From assembly GCA_037953625.1 (NCBI GenBank), contig CM075649.1, positions 89,161,290-89,225,289 of the forward strand: 64,000 bases of DNA, written 5' to 3'. Position numbers and translations under genes: made by a program. This stretch comes from Crotalaria pallida (lineage: Eukaryota; Streptophyta; Magnoliopsida; Fabales; Fabaceae). Position 1 is the first letter of the stretch, and the number at the start of each line of letters is the position of its first letter. This document shows, in pieces, positions 24,201 through 34,824 of this stretch. The notes beneath the pieces were generated by a model, which worked only from the letters and a program-made list of their open reading frames with translations, made no database searches and was not told where the DNA came from.

Positions 24201-26880
24201 GACGACAGACACAAAGGAAACGAGACGGGATAAGCGATCGGGAGATCTCGGAGAGCTTACGAAGGCCTTCGGTATTTGAGGTGAGAGAGGGGCTTCCCTT
24301 AAGACGTCGTGGTATTTAGGTAACTTATTAAGAGGTCCAACCATCTCAAAGGTTGGACTCCAATCTCATTTAGCGTAGTGGTGTATGTGATAGCGATTGT
24401 TTGATTGTTTGTTTAGCTATCCACCTGAACGGCTGAGATTGGCTTATTAATTATGATATTATGTTCTTTGGTTGATTATGTTTGAGTTGTTCAATTATTT
24501 TATGATCCATTTATTGGTTGAGTAGCTATGATATTGTTGGGATACAGTGATGAGCTGAATAAGGTGTTGATAATGATTAATTGTAAGAATAAGAAAACGT
24601 GATTGAAAGAAAGAAGAGTGATGATAAAGATTAAACAAGTCATGGAATGCAAAAAGAAAGATGTTGAAAGGAGATGTGATTTGAGGAAAGATGTGATTTG
24701 AGGAAAGATGTGATTTGAGGAAAGATGTGATTGAGAAAAGATGCTGAGATGTGGTGTGGCTCCTGTTTTTTGTTTTAGTCTGGGACTAGTGTTGAGTTGA
24801 GCTTGCTCCTCCACTAGCGCTCAGCAAAAATGTGATTTCTTGTTTTTACTTTTGGAAAGAGCCTAGTGTTGAGTCGAGCTTGCTCCTCCATTAGCACTCA
24901 TCCAAAAGTATGATTTTTGAAAACGGTTTTGAAAAGAGATTTTTGGAAAAGGTTTTCGAAAAGGTATTTTGATGAGAGGTGAAACAGTATTTTCAAAAGA
25001 GTTTTATGAAACAATTTCTTTGAAAAAGTTTTGAGAAAATATATATTTTTGGGAAAAGTTTTTGGAAACAATCTTTTGATAAAGTTCCTTGAAATGCTAT
25101 TTCGAGAAAGTCTTTTTGGTAAGGACGTTTTAGAGAAAACCTTTTTGAAACAATATTTCGAGAAAGTTTTGCAAAGGAATATTTTTGAGGAAATTTATGG
25201 AAGAATATTTTTGAAAGAGTTTTGTAAAGTGAAAGTTTTGTGAAATGATATTTTCGAAAAAGTTTTGCAAAGGATGTTTCTGAGAAAAATGAGGAAATGA
25301 GCCTTGAGAAGGAGAGGAATTGTGTGATGAGTTGAGATGATGAAATGCGATGAGAAAGAGTGCGACATGAGATGTTGAAATGTGATGTGATGAATTGGGG
25401 AACAGTTTGAACGATTAGTGGTCGAGCTTCGTTGAAGGGATGCACCAAGGACGAGCTGGTCATTAGGATTAAGCCGTTAATTAAAAGCCTGAAAACTTTA
25501 AAAGATTATTAAAAGACATGAATAACGCGGTGAGGTATGAGAGTGTGTCGAAGTAGTGGAGAGGAAGAAACGACAAGTATCTGCGGATACTTAGGACGAG
25601 ATTGCATTAGGGGAGGACGATGACGGTGAAACATCAAGAAGTCTAGAGTACTGTTCTAGGCAGAACGAACTCCATAAGTGGTGCACTAACGTGGTGGGGA
25701 CTGGGCCTAATACCGTGGTAAGTTCTGCACTCGAGACTAGAACTGTCCTGTCGCCCCCTAGATTGCAAATCGAGAACAGTGAGAGGGACTGGAACGGGGC
25801 ATTTGTGTTTGCCGCTGAGAGCGTGCACTGTTATTTATGATTATGATTTGAGGCAAGGCCTCCTGGTCTGGGACCATTTATGTGTTGTGACAGCTGTCGT
25901 GCCCGCGTGGTAAAGGTCCTGTACTCCTGTTTGCTTCCGACTAGGTGTGGATGGATGACCGAGGAGATGTAGACGTGAGAGACGTTTTTCCTCAATGATG
26001 GTTCCCCAAGTCATTGAGTGAACTGAGATGATAAAACTTAATAACTTAAAGATTTTTAAAAGGAAAAGTACAATGATGGTATTTAAGTAATGAATGAGAA
26101 TTGAGAAGTGATGATAAGATGATGTTATATGAGGATGATGATGATGATATTTGTTTATTTGGTTTATCTGATTTGTTTGTGATTTACTGCTTTATCTTAA
26201 TAATTGCCTATCGTAAATCCACATAGTCGACATTACATGTTTTGGGTAGCTCACTCTCTCCTATATTTCTGCTTGGTATCGGAAAAAATTTTGTATGGTC
26301 TTTAGATGAAAAAAATAGCAAGATTCCAGTTCATGCGGGAGATGGGAGCATCTCCATTAAAGGGAGACAATATAACTATGACTGGTCGTGTCATAGTTTA
26401 TATTGAGAGGACACGGATTCGCAAGGAAATCTTGGAGGGACTGTTGAGGACGACGCTGCTTGCGACCCGAGGATCAGAGTAGCTCAGCGGAAGCGTTAAC
26501 GTAGATGACTAGCGGTTAGGTAATTTCCCTTTCAGAGTTTTGTATTTTCATTGCAGTTACTTAGAAATCCTGGCTCTATAGTGCTGTAACCCCAACTAAA
26601 GTTTATTTTAGTACTAATGTTTTGAAATGAGTAACGGGCCGTGTTTTAAACAATGTTTTTGAAAACGAGTTTCAAAGTGCGATGTCTTGTGACATCTCGG
26701 TTTGGAACTTGAAAGGTTTATGCAATGTGAGAACATGAGTTTTAAATTGTAACTGTGTTTTGAAAACCCAAGTGTTCTCATCTTGCATAACACTTGTTTA
26801 AAAAAAAAATGTGCCCTAATTTTCACTAAATTTAATTACAAACAGTTGTGGTTTTCAAGTGGCCAAATCGGGGTGTTACA
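21294..26880 (+). mobile_element. 5.6 kb TG..CA unit without ORFs (very long solo LTR or non-autonomous element)
   Basis: The ends TGTAACACCCCG and CGGGGTGTTACA are mutually inverted, and the unit is flanked by an exact 5-bp duplication ATCAA (21289-21293 and 26881-26885). No gag or pol is present, and I see no internal direct copy of the end sequence. A TATA-like ACATATA at about 22246 precedes a CT-rich leader (22264-22330). A four-fold GATGTGATTTGAGGAAA repeat occupies 24670-24740. The segment 25560-25990 is GC-rich and conserved in the partial copy at 10880-11230. Open frames at 24500-25463 come from GAAAAxxTTTT-rich low-complexity DNA. Without a second LTR the class is inference. Confidence 0.7.
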
Positions 26881-26916
26881 ATCAACGTGTCCTGATGCAT
26901 GGCACTTTGATTTGCC

Positions 26917-26924
26917 TATAAATA
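26917..26924 (+). promoter_or_regulatory. TATA box of the 20906-29996 unit
   Basis: TATAAATA in the context TTTGCCTATAAATAGCTTCC, followed about 30 bases later by a pyrimidine-rich start region. It lies just downstream of the nested 5.6 kb unit, which therefore separates the TATA box from most of the upstream U3. Confidence 0.6.
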
Positions 26925-28558
26925 GCTTCCTTTGCACGAAATCAACTCCATTTTTGCTTCTTGGAGTGTTGATGCTCTGTTTAGGGTTTCTTAATTCGTC
27001 CTCTTTGTGTTCCTTTGATTTTGAGAGTTAGAGTTTGAGTGATACACTACTGTAAAGCTTAATCTTCAAGCTTTACAGAGACACAAAAATCATAGTCTGA
27101 GAGTTTCTGGGTTGGGAGAAATCGAATCACCAAGTTAGGGATTCAAATATGCAGAATCAAGTTTCTGGTTCCTGGAGCTTACTTCAAGCTTCGATTTGAG
27201 TAAGTACAGACCCTCTATAAGTCTCAAATTGGTTTCATCCTTTCATGCATGTTGCATAGAACACAATCTAACCATTTTCACCAATTTGTTTCTCCTTTTC
27301 ATGTGTCAAAATCTTTGATTTCTAAACCTTACCAAAACTGTCCTGCATGAGAGCAGAATTTGTGATTTTGGAGTTCTTTGTGTTTATCTTGTTGTTGCTG
27401 TGTTGATACTCATCAAGCACGACTCTAAGGTAAGGGAGAAGCTAATTAATCACTAGAATGAGAATAATGTCTAGGAAATTTAAGTATGAGTCACCATGAG
27501 ACTCATAAAGGGCATAGATTTTAGAGGTTAAAGGCTTGGAGGCCAATTTCACTTGTTCCAGGACTTAGAGCAAGTTTCAATGAATGCATGCAAGCTGAAT
27601 GTATGACAATTTGGTGTTAAATTCCAGTATATGTGAATTTGGTATGCTAAGTTGTTATTTATATCTTTTTCATGCAATTTGATATATTTATTTGAAATGC
27701 ATGAGTGTTGGATGTAATTAAGTGTTGGAACATGTCTACCTTATGAAATTAAAGCTTTCTTTATAGTTGAAATGGATTGGAAATGAATAGAATTGAAAAT
27801 GGCATGCAAAATCCCAAAACAGTGTTCTGTTCTGCATGTTTTAACCGGTTAGGTTGTCGTGTAACCGGTTAGAACCTGACAAATATGAAAAATAAATTCT
27901 GCATTTTAATAAATCAACTTCCACCATTTTCAATTTATTCTTCCAATCTTATTTTACTATAAATTACCCTATTTATGAAAATAAATGTGAATGGAATTAA
28001 GGAAAGGATTAAGGAGCTTTAAGACTTAGAGTTTTAACAATTTTAAGTGTTGAATTAAGCCATGAGTGGTTGCTTCAACATTGGAGATATTCTCTGAAAT
28101 GAACAAGATCAATTTGAGGCATTTGAATTATCCCTAACCTGTTTTGAGTATTAGATTGGATTGGGAATTAAAAATGGCATCAAACATTAAAGAAATTCTG
28201 GTTTGGCTGCAGGTTTTAACCGGTTAGAATCTGTTGTAACCGGTTAGAGACTGACAGCAGTGAAAAAAATCAATTGAATTATAACTTAAACTTTCTTGTG
28301 CCATTTTAATTAACCTTTTTCAATTTAATACTAATTTAATTACCTTAAATACTAAAGTGTGACTATATGGGATAATTCATAGAACCTCAAGTTAAGCTAT
28401 CTTACTAAGAAAGTATGGATTTCTTAGTAATGTTATAGGCTTTATGTGTTGAAAATGGAAATTGAGACATCAATTAATGGCCAACCAAATTAAGAAAAAT
28501 ATTATATGCATTCATGCATGGTGAAAGGTGATGAAATATGTTGGCAAGGATCGTTTGT

Positions 28559-28720
28559 CATGTTCTGGGAACGTGAGGAGGGTACTCTGGGAGTACCAAA
28601 TTGATGCAACCTACTTGATGACACATTCTGGGAATGTGGCCACTCTGGGAGTGGTGCTTGTTTATATTCCCAGTATGGTTTGCCATACGTTCTGGGAACG
28701 TATGTTAGTGTTCTGGGAAC
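28559..28720. repeat. Array of short hairpins with constant TGG loop and variable stems
   Basis: Hairpin arms read by eye are CATGTTC/GAACGTG (one G.T), GGTACTC/GAGTACC, CACATTC/GAATGTG, CCACTC/GAGTGG, CATACGTTC/GAACGTATG and GTGTTC/GAACAC, all around the loop TGG. A degenerate unit in reverse orientation (loop CCA) lies near 28671. Loop positions are 28566, 28588, 28629, 28646, 28671 (CCA), 28693 and 28714. Several are 21-22 bases apart. Confidence 0.85.
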
Positions 28721-28947
28721 ACATTGGTGTATTGGATGGACGTCCGAGATCAATTAGTATTGGAGGCCTTAGGATTGTGAGATAGAAAGCATGCATGCCA
28801 TTAACATAAAAGATTAATAATTTGTTAAACTGAGTGTGCTCATATGTAACTGCATAATTACTTGTGTTTGAATACTTGTGAATGTTAGAATTATTCTTGT
28901 TTGATTATGTGATTATATTATGCTTACTCCCGTGCCCTGTGTAGGTG

Positions 28948-29424
28948 ATGGCACACGATTACCTAGCTTGCATCGAGATCCTTCCTATCCCTAACGGGAT
29001 ATGGACGTATGAGGAGCGTCGGGCTACTTTTGAGGGAGATTTGGAGGTCACACTCTACCATCCCAACCCCTTAGCCCGAGTGCGACCTCGACAATTTCGG
29101 ATTCCCATTATTTATACTATGCACGTACCACCTTTTTATACTTACCATGGACCACCCCCTGCTTGACATGTTCGTCGTTATCATACCTTTCGTTTTCTCC
29201 CTTATACTCGTTCTCACCCCGTTGCTGCTAGGGTTGTTCCTACTAGGACTCCTTCACCTGATTCTTCGGACCCTGAGAAGACTGTACCTGATGCAGATCC
29301 TGTACCCAGTGGTAGGGTACCTACTCTGTTGGATGAGGCAGAGGAGAATCCAGAGGAGGGTGGGAGTGACGAGGAGCCAGTCGAGCAGGAGGACATTACT
29401 GATAGGAGGATGGGTGGCCCTTAG
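28948..29424 (+). pseudogene. LTR-embedded ORF of unknown function with one in-frame stop
   Basis: From the ATG at 28948 the frame runs 72 codons to a TGA at 29164-29166, then stays open in the same frame for 85 more codons to TAG at 29422-29424. The first half has IPNGIWTYEERRATFEGDLE and many arginines, prolines and tyrosines. The second half is rich in proline, then strongly acidic (EEAEENPEEGG-like composition, EEPVEQEDITDRR). A splice-acceptor-like TGTGTAG directly precedes the ATG, and a consensus donor GTAAGT lies near 27197. A spliced leader plus this coding exon is therefore possible. I recognise no domain. Continued openness after the TGA suggests a recently intact gene in which one codon mutated, or readthrough. 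It may be ordinary LTR sequence that is open by chance. Confidence 0.45.
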
Positions 29425-29996
29425 GTATGGGCATAGTGTGAGTAGTGTGGGTCTGGGTCGTAGTAGCAACTGTAGCAGATCGTGGTGATGGTGGAGCGTT
29501 CTTGGAAGACTTGATGACCAACTCTGGAGTGTCTATATTTTGTTTATGTTTATATTGTATATAGCTTGTGAGAGACTTCAGGGTTTTGGTCTTTACTTTC
29601 AGTTTATGTTTTTGGGACTTATATTACTGGACTTTGGTATCAGTTTATGTATTTTGGATATGATGGATGTATGGTGGTACTTATGACATCTATATATATA
29701 TGTATGTTTTATGTTTTATGTTATAATGTCCAGTGATGATATTATTTTCCAAAGTTATACTCTTTCCGCATACTCTGATAAGTAACAAACGAATTCGGTA
29801 ATAACAAGTGTTTTACAAAGAGAAAGGTTTGATAATAATTTCAATACCGAATTCAAAGTATTTTTGAAGGATATATTTAGTTTGAGAATGATTATAAAGG
29901 AAAAATCTTATATCCTATTTTTCAACAATATCAAGTCCGTATTATATATGTTCAACTATATTTTCTTATAAATTCTTTTAATCCAAGAGCGTCACA

Positions 29997-30088
29997 AATC
30001 TTAAAAAGAAATCTTTGTGCGACTCCAACCTCCTTAACAAATGTCACAACCTTCTCATGAGATGCAAAAGGACGATCACGATAGAAGG
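29997..30088 (-). pseudogene. FAR1/MULE-type transposase fragment (second part of the N-terminal region)
   Basis: On the minus strand this 92-base remnant encodes YRDRPFASHEKVVTFVKEVG followed by VAQRFLFK, the start of a FAR1 domain. It joins upstream to ..GFPDYGYAF at 40672-40761 across the Ogre-like insertion, and downstream to INRSDVGKRE at 20905. Both joins preserve the frame once one copy of each target duplication is removed. Confidence 0.85.
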
Positions 30089-30453
30089 TGTTGACACCCA
30101 ATTTTGTCCCCCCCCAAACAAAATAAAAAAAAATAAAATTGTTTTTTTAAAAAAAAAAGAGATGAAAAATGAAAAATAAATAAAAATAAAAAAGATTCTG
30201 AAAAAGTATTTTTTTATGAAAAATAAAAAAAATAAAAATAAAAGTTTTCAGAAAAAAAAAAGATAAAAATGTTTTAGTCAAAGATTTGGTTAATTTGTGA
30301 AGATAAAGATAAAATTTGGTTTTGTTTTAAAAGGATTATCATCAGATTTGTTTTTATTTTTTTAAGATTTAATTGAGGAATAAACCAGGGAATATTCTAC
30401 TGGGCTTTCAAAAACCTGTTGAAAAACCCTATTTTTTTAACCTAGTTTTTTCC

Positions 30454-30461
30454 TATAAATA
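30454..30461 (+). promoter_or_regulatory. TATA box of Ogre-like 5' LTR
   Basis: TATAAATA in TTCCTATAAATAGAGC, followed by a leader rich in GAGAGAGA and then a GC-rich segment with perfect hairpins at 30576-30596 and 30621-30639. Confidence 0.7.
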
Positions 30462-30575
30462 GAGCTTTCATCCTCACTTTGAGAACACACAAAAATTGAG
30501 AGAGAGAAGTGCACAGAAAAGAAAAAAAATGAAAAAAGCTCCCTGCTGCGTTTTCGCCTTCCCCACTCTCGCCCC

Positions 30576-30639
30576 GGCGCGTGTAACACACGCGCCTCAC
30601 AGCCCTCCCTCCAGCCTCTCGCGCGTGCGCTGCACGCGC
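30576..30639. repeat. Two GC-rich perfect hairpins in the LTR leader
   Basis: The first has arms GGCGCGTGT and ACACGCGCC with loop AAC. The second has arms GCGCGTGC and GCACGCGC with loop GCT. Their centres are 44 bases apart. The first is unchanged in the 3' LTR (39611-39631); the second carries changes there, with a shorter stem. Confidence 0.8.
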
Positions 30640-31015
30640 CCGTCCCCCACTCTCCTGCAACTGCTACGGCTGCAGCAGTCCCTACTGTTCTAGTCTCCGC
30701 GCGCCAAGTGTCCTGCTGCAGCTTGCATTCCCCTTGTTACCTCCTCCGTCCAGGTTCAACTTGTTTTATTTTATTTTCTTCAGTTAGTTTTTTTTAATAA
30801 TAAATATTTAGATAATAATAATTTAAAATGTAGTTTTTTTATTTGTTATTTAAACTGGTTGTGTTTTGGTAAGTCAATTTTTCTCACCCAAATTTAAGAC
30901 AGTGGTAGGATCTCTTGTACTTACTCTTCACACCAAAAATAAATATATAAAAAAAATTTCTTTAAAATATTAAGATTTAAAAATGTAAATTTTTCTTAGT
31001 TTATGTTTTAAAATT

Positions 31016-32841
31016 GACTAAACTGTCACTTTCGTCCCTGACTTTGTCAAGAGTCCTCAATTTAGTCCCCGACATTACGAAAATTCCCTTTTGGTCCCTC
31101 ACTTTGTAAAAAAGTCCTCACGTTAGTCCCTCGTTAAGTTTTTCGTCATCCACGGTTAACGGCTATCCCACATGGCAGTTAACAGAGCTAAAAACGACGT
31201 CGTTTTATGGTTCAGGGACTAAAGTGAAAAACTTTAGAAGGGACTAAAGTGAAAAAATTGGAAGATTGCCCGGTGCATTGGCACCTCTCCTGGTCATCTG
31301 GAAGCTGTGGTGTTGTGGTTGGATCCCATAAACTCCATTTTACTAATTCCCATCGGATTTCTCTTAACTTAACCAAAAAACAAAGAATTCAGTAAATCTT
31401 GTAAATAGACAAAGCTCTCAACAAATACCAAGACAAGCATAAGCATCAACAAGGGACAATCATTTGACAAAAGATGTGTATAACAGTTTTTTCTGTTCTT
31501 TTTCTTTGGTGCTATCTACCATTATTATTAGTATACAAAAGAACCTTAAAGCTAACAACCTTATTCCATACTGTCTCCAGATCTACGATATGGCATGTAT
31601 TTATGATCCTTCGCAGCATTCCTCCTCCTCCTTTTCTCAACAAATGATTCCAGTTTGCCAGATGACTAAAAATGGCGTGGAAGATAGTGTTAGTAGAAAA
31701 ACTAGTTAAATGACATATAGTGGCATAGGGATGAGGGAGACACAGAAATATTCTAAGATGCATACCTTGAGATCCTTATATTTTTCAATAAGCCTTTGCT
31801 TCCGGATTTCAGCTGCAAAGAACCCAAAACAGAAAAACCCAGAGTCAGCACCTATGGTTGATGTTTCATTTTGTTTTCATTAATTTGTCTGATATGAAGG
31901 TTATTTGTGTTTGGCACCACTAAAGCCTCATTTAGATTCACAGGATAGCCTATGAAATTGAGAAGCAACAGCCAATTGGATTGCTTTCAAATCATGCTAC
32001 AAAGATATTGCTTTAAATCCCACTGTGTTACACTCAGACTACTACCATCATTACTAGCACATTTCCACTAAGACCACCAGTGTGCTAAAAGAAGTGAACT
32101 GGAAATTCTGACTACTCCAATACTCCAAATATTGAAATTATTTTAGGGTCATGAGAGTATATCTAATCAAGCAGCAATGACTTCTTGTTTGATATTTTGG
32201 GTTCTGCAGGCCCTTAAATTCTCTTACAAGACGAACAAAAACTAACAAAAGCAGAAATTCCATTTCCAGTATTGGGAGAGATAGAATAAAGGACAAGGAA
32301 GGAAAGAGCACTACATTTTTTGATATAAAAAGGACGTTTTCCCTGCTTTGCTGCTTCTCTCTCTTTCTTCTTGTGATTAGCCAATATCTTAGCATCAATA
32401 TGCTTTGCCGAACCAGGCTTCAACTGTTTGTCCTAAAAAACATGTAAATGTGATCAATGCATGTCACATACACGATTACCTGAGAAGACTTGATGAGCAC
32501 ATGATTACCTGAGATGAGCAGATGAGCAGAAGAAGAGGGACGGCGGAGGAAGGGGACCACGAGGGAGAAGGAGGACGGTGGAGGAAGTGGTCCCTGACAT
32601 TTTTTCACTTTAATCCCTTCTAATTTTTTTCATTTTAGTCCCTGAACCATAAAACGACGTCGTTTTTAGCTCTGTTAACTGCCACGTGGGACAGCCGTTA
32701 ACAGTGGATGACGGAAAACTTAACGAGGGACTAACGTGAGGACTTTTTTACAAAGTGAAGGACCAAAAGGGAATTTTCGTAATGTTAGGGACTAAATTGA
32801 GGACTCTTGACAAAGTTAGGGACGAAAGTGACAATTTAGTC
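31016..32841. mobile_element. Pack-MULE (Mutator-like, non-autonomous) carrying host gene exons
   Basis: Terminal inverted repeats of about 240 bases start GACTAAACTGTCACTTTCG at 31016 and, inverted, GACTAAATTGTCACTTTCG at 32841. A 10-bp target duplication TTTTAAAATT flanks it (31006-31015 and 32842-32851), and the 3' LTR at about 40040 preserves the empty site. There is no transposase. The interior holds exons and introns of an RRP36-like gene on the minus strand plus captured flanking DNA. The insertion postdates that of the Ogre-like host. Confidence 0.95.
31561..32432 (-). pseudogene. RRP36: Captured last three exons of an RRP36-like rRNA-processing gene
   Basis: Exons on the minus strand are 32432-32315, 31812-31766 and 31665-31561, each bounded by AG and GT, with the stop TAA at 31563-31561. 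They join in frame to 89 residues. The first exon gives AKHIDAKILANHKKKEREAA and GKRPFYIKK, the second EIRKQRLIEKYKDLK, and the third SGKLESFVEKRRRRNAAKDH followed by KYMPYRR. This is the conserved C-terminal half of RRP36, a nucleolar protein for early 18S rRNA processing (family knowledge). The N-terminal half is absent and no start codon in context is seen, so I call it a captured fragment. Introns are retained, so capture was from genomic DNA. All splice sites and the frame are still intact, so expression as a fusion is possible. Confidence 0.9.
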
Positions 32842-33349
32842 TTTTAAAATTTGTTGCATTTTGGTAAGTCGATTTTTCTTTCCCAAATATAGTGGAGGGA
32901 TCTGAACTTCCTCTCTGCATAAAAATATATAAATAAAAAATATTATTTACAAGACAAAAACATTTTTTTAGAAAATTAAATAGATTTTTTTAATTATTAA
33001 CAACATGCGTTTTGGAAATCCACCTTTCCTTGGCTAAATGTCAAGGTCTTGTGAATGTTTCTCTCCGCATCAAACCCTTTTTTTTATAAAAAATAAAATT
33101 AAAACATTAATATCAATCAAAGGTACCATTTTCGAATGGGCGAACGGGGTGCTAATACCTTCCTCGGCTCGTAACCGACTCCCGAACTCGGAATATATCT
33201 AGTTCGAGACCAATCTTTATCCTTTTTAATTAATAATTATCTTTTTCCCCGTTTTTGTAACAAATGCGGTGGCGACTCCAAATTGGGTCAATCGACCCCC
33301 ACTCGTAGGCGAGGCCCCGAGGGCGACCCGGGACCCCGGCCGCGACAGC

Positions 33350-33368
33350 TGGCGACTCCACTGGGGAC
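33350..33368 (+). promoter_or_regulatory. Primer-binding site of Ogre-like element
   Basis: TGGCGACTCCACTGGGGAC begins two bases after the LTR end. It differs by one base from the site at 2765-2783. The following 1.45 kb (33369-34824) is untranslated leader without a convincing ORF. Confidence 0.75.
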
Positions 33369-34824
33369 TAAACTAAATAAGAGAGTCAGGCCTAAATGAT
33401 TGATTATTTTTTATAGACCTATTTTTTTAATTGGTTTGCCTTTAATTAATTGTTTATTGTATATATGTTTAATTTATTTTATTTTTGCTAAATTATAGAT
33501 TTTTCTTTATTGTAATCTCTCTTTTTTAATTTTTTTTAAAAAAAGGGGTTTGTATGCCCCCGGAATAGGTTTTTTACGGACCTTTGCACACACGGAAACC
33601 TTATACCCGGGTACTATTATTTAAACCCTAAGTTTAGGGGTGCTTTTGCCCTACCTTTGACTTACCAAGTGTATGGTCTCTTGTAGTGTGTGAAAGTACC
33701 ACTCGGACTACAAACCATTTCTTGTAAACACGACCTTTGGAAGGTACGTCTAACCTCTTTTTGGGAGGCGTAACCTACCTCTCGCCGACCGTTTGCGAAG
33801 TGGGTCCTCACCTTAAAGAGTGAGGGCGATCCGAGGGCCTTTATAAGTCTAGAGCCAACTTGGAGTACACTTTGTGTAGCATTCTGTTTTGAAACTTGAA
33901 TAAGTCAGTCATGGTTCCCCTTCATTCACTATCAAAGATTAAGAGGTGTTAAAACAGTTAATCTGTTACCTACTTAACCTTCGAAAAAGGTGTGGGGATT
34001 GTGTCAATCCATAATTAAAAAATATATACTCTTTTTCAAGTTATCAATTTAGAGTGTTACACTTTAGTTATACCATAGAACAATGTCGTAGGACTGTGGC
34101 CAATAGACATCCCAAAAACCTTGTAGGATCTACCATGGGGGCATATTATCACTCTTATCGCATTTTGTTTAATATAAAAATTGAGACCACCATCCCACAT
34201 AAGTTGGGTGACCCACCGTCATCCAAGCCAGAATGATGTAAGGGGCACCATTGCACTTTGGTAACCTCATGCCATGAGGAAGGCCTTTTCTTTGCATGCA
34301 CATTAAAACCCACAATAGGGCCCACCGCCCTAAGAGAAAATTTCATTTTCATATCCATCATTTCACTTGGGATAGATAATCCTTCGTTGTTCCAAGTGGG
34401 CCCGAACTATATGGTTATTGTCAATTCATTATGGCATTCCGTATTTTGTAATGAAGGCTTAATCGCCCCCAAATAGGGTCACTTACCCTAGGGGCATGCA
34501 TCTGCATTTACATCATAATATTTCATCCTAATAAAATAAATAAAAATTTTGGAGTGACCCACCGTCATTTTGAAGTTGGCCAGAACTATATGAATGCTAT
34601 CAATCCATCCTGATACGTCATATTGGTAATGAATGCTTAATCGCCCCCAAATAGGATCTTTTGGATTCTAAGGGCATTGCATCATACATTTTTGCATAAT
34701 CATACATTCATATTCATGTGCATCATTCATAAAGAAAAAATCTAAAAAATATTTTTGAACAAGTCCAGGTTTTGTCACTATTGCTCATAAACATCGATAC
34801 CAAACTAGACTAAGAACCAAGATC

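Larger units (their letters stand above)
20906..29996 (+). mobile_element. Probable solo LTR (about 3.5 kb) of a long-LTR gypsy family, carrying a nested 5.6 kb unit
   Basis: The unit starts TGTAACACCCC and ends GAGCGTCACA, and is flanked by AATCA (20901-20905) and AATCT (29997-30001), one mismatch. Removing it joins the FAR1-like transposase frame (..RFLFK to INRSDVGK). No second copy of either end, primer site or pol is seen, so a solo LTR is the simplest reading. It contains a TATA box at 26917, a GTAAGT donor at about 27197, a hairpin array and an acidic ORF. Three pairs of TAACCGGTTAG occur at 21164/21185, 27842/27862 and 28217/28237. The stretches 26950-28500 and 29430-29990 hold nothing else I can name. 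Confidence 0.65.
30089..33347 (+). repeat. 5' LTR of Ogre-like element, interrupted by a Pack-MULE
   Basis: It starts TGTTGACACCC and ends GGCCGCGACA. Excluding the MULE and its 10-bp duplication it is about 1.42 kb. Compared with the 3' LTR it lacks roughly 130 bases (those at 40307-40435). The minus-strand relative retains that segment, so this is a deletion here. Confidence 0.9.

Noticed and set aside
24993..25463. Mirrored ORFs on both strands
   Set aside because: Low-complexity GAAAAxxTTTT repeats keep both strands open; the peptide is a degenerate repeat.
29147..29488. 113-codon ORF in another frame, and minus-strand ORFs at 29214-29469
   Set aside because: They overlap the frame from 28948 to 29424, which has better composition, and show no domain.
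30442..30693. ORFs on both strands in the GC-rich LTR leader (also 39472-39808)
   Set aside because: They lie in LTR leader DNA, differ between the two LTRs and show no domain.
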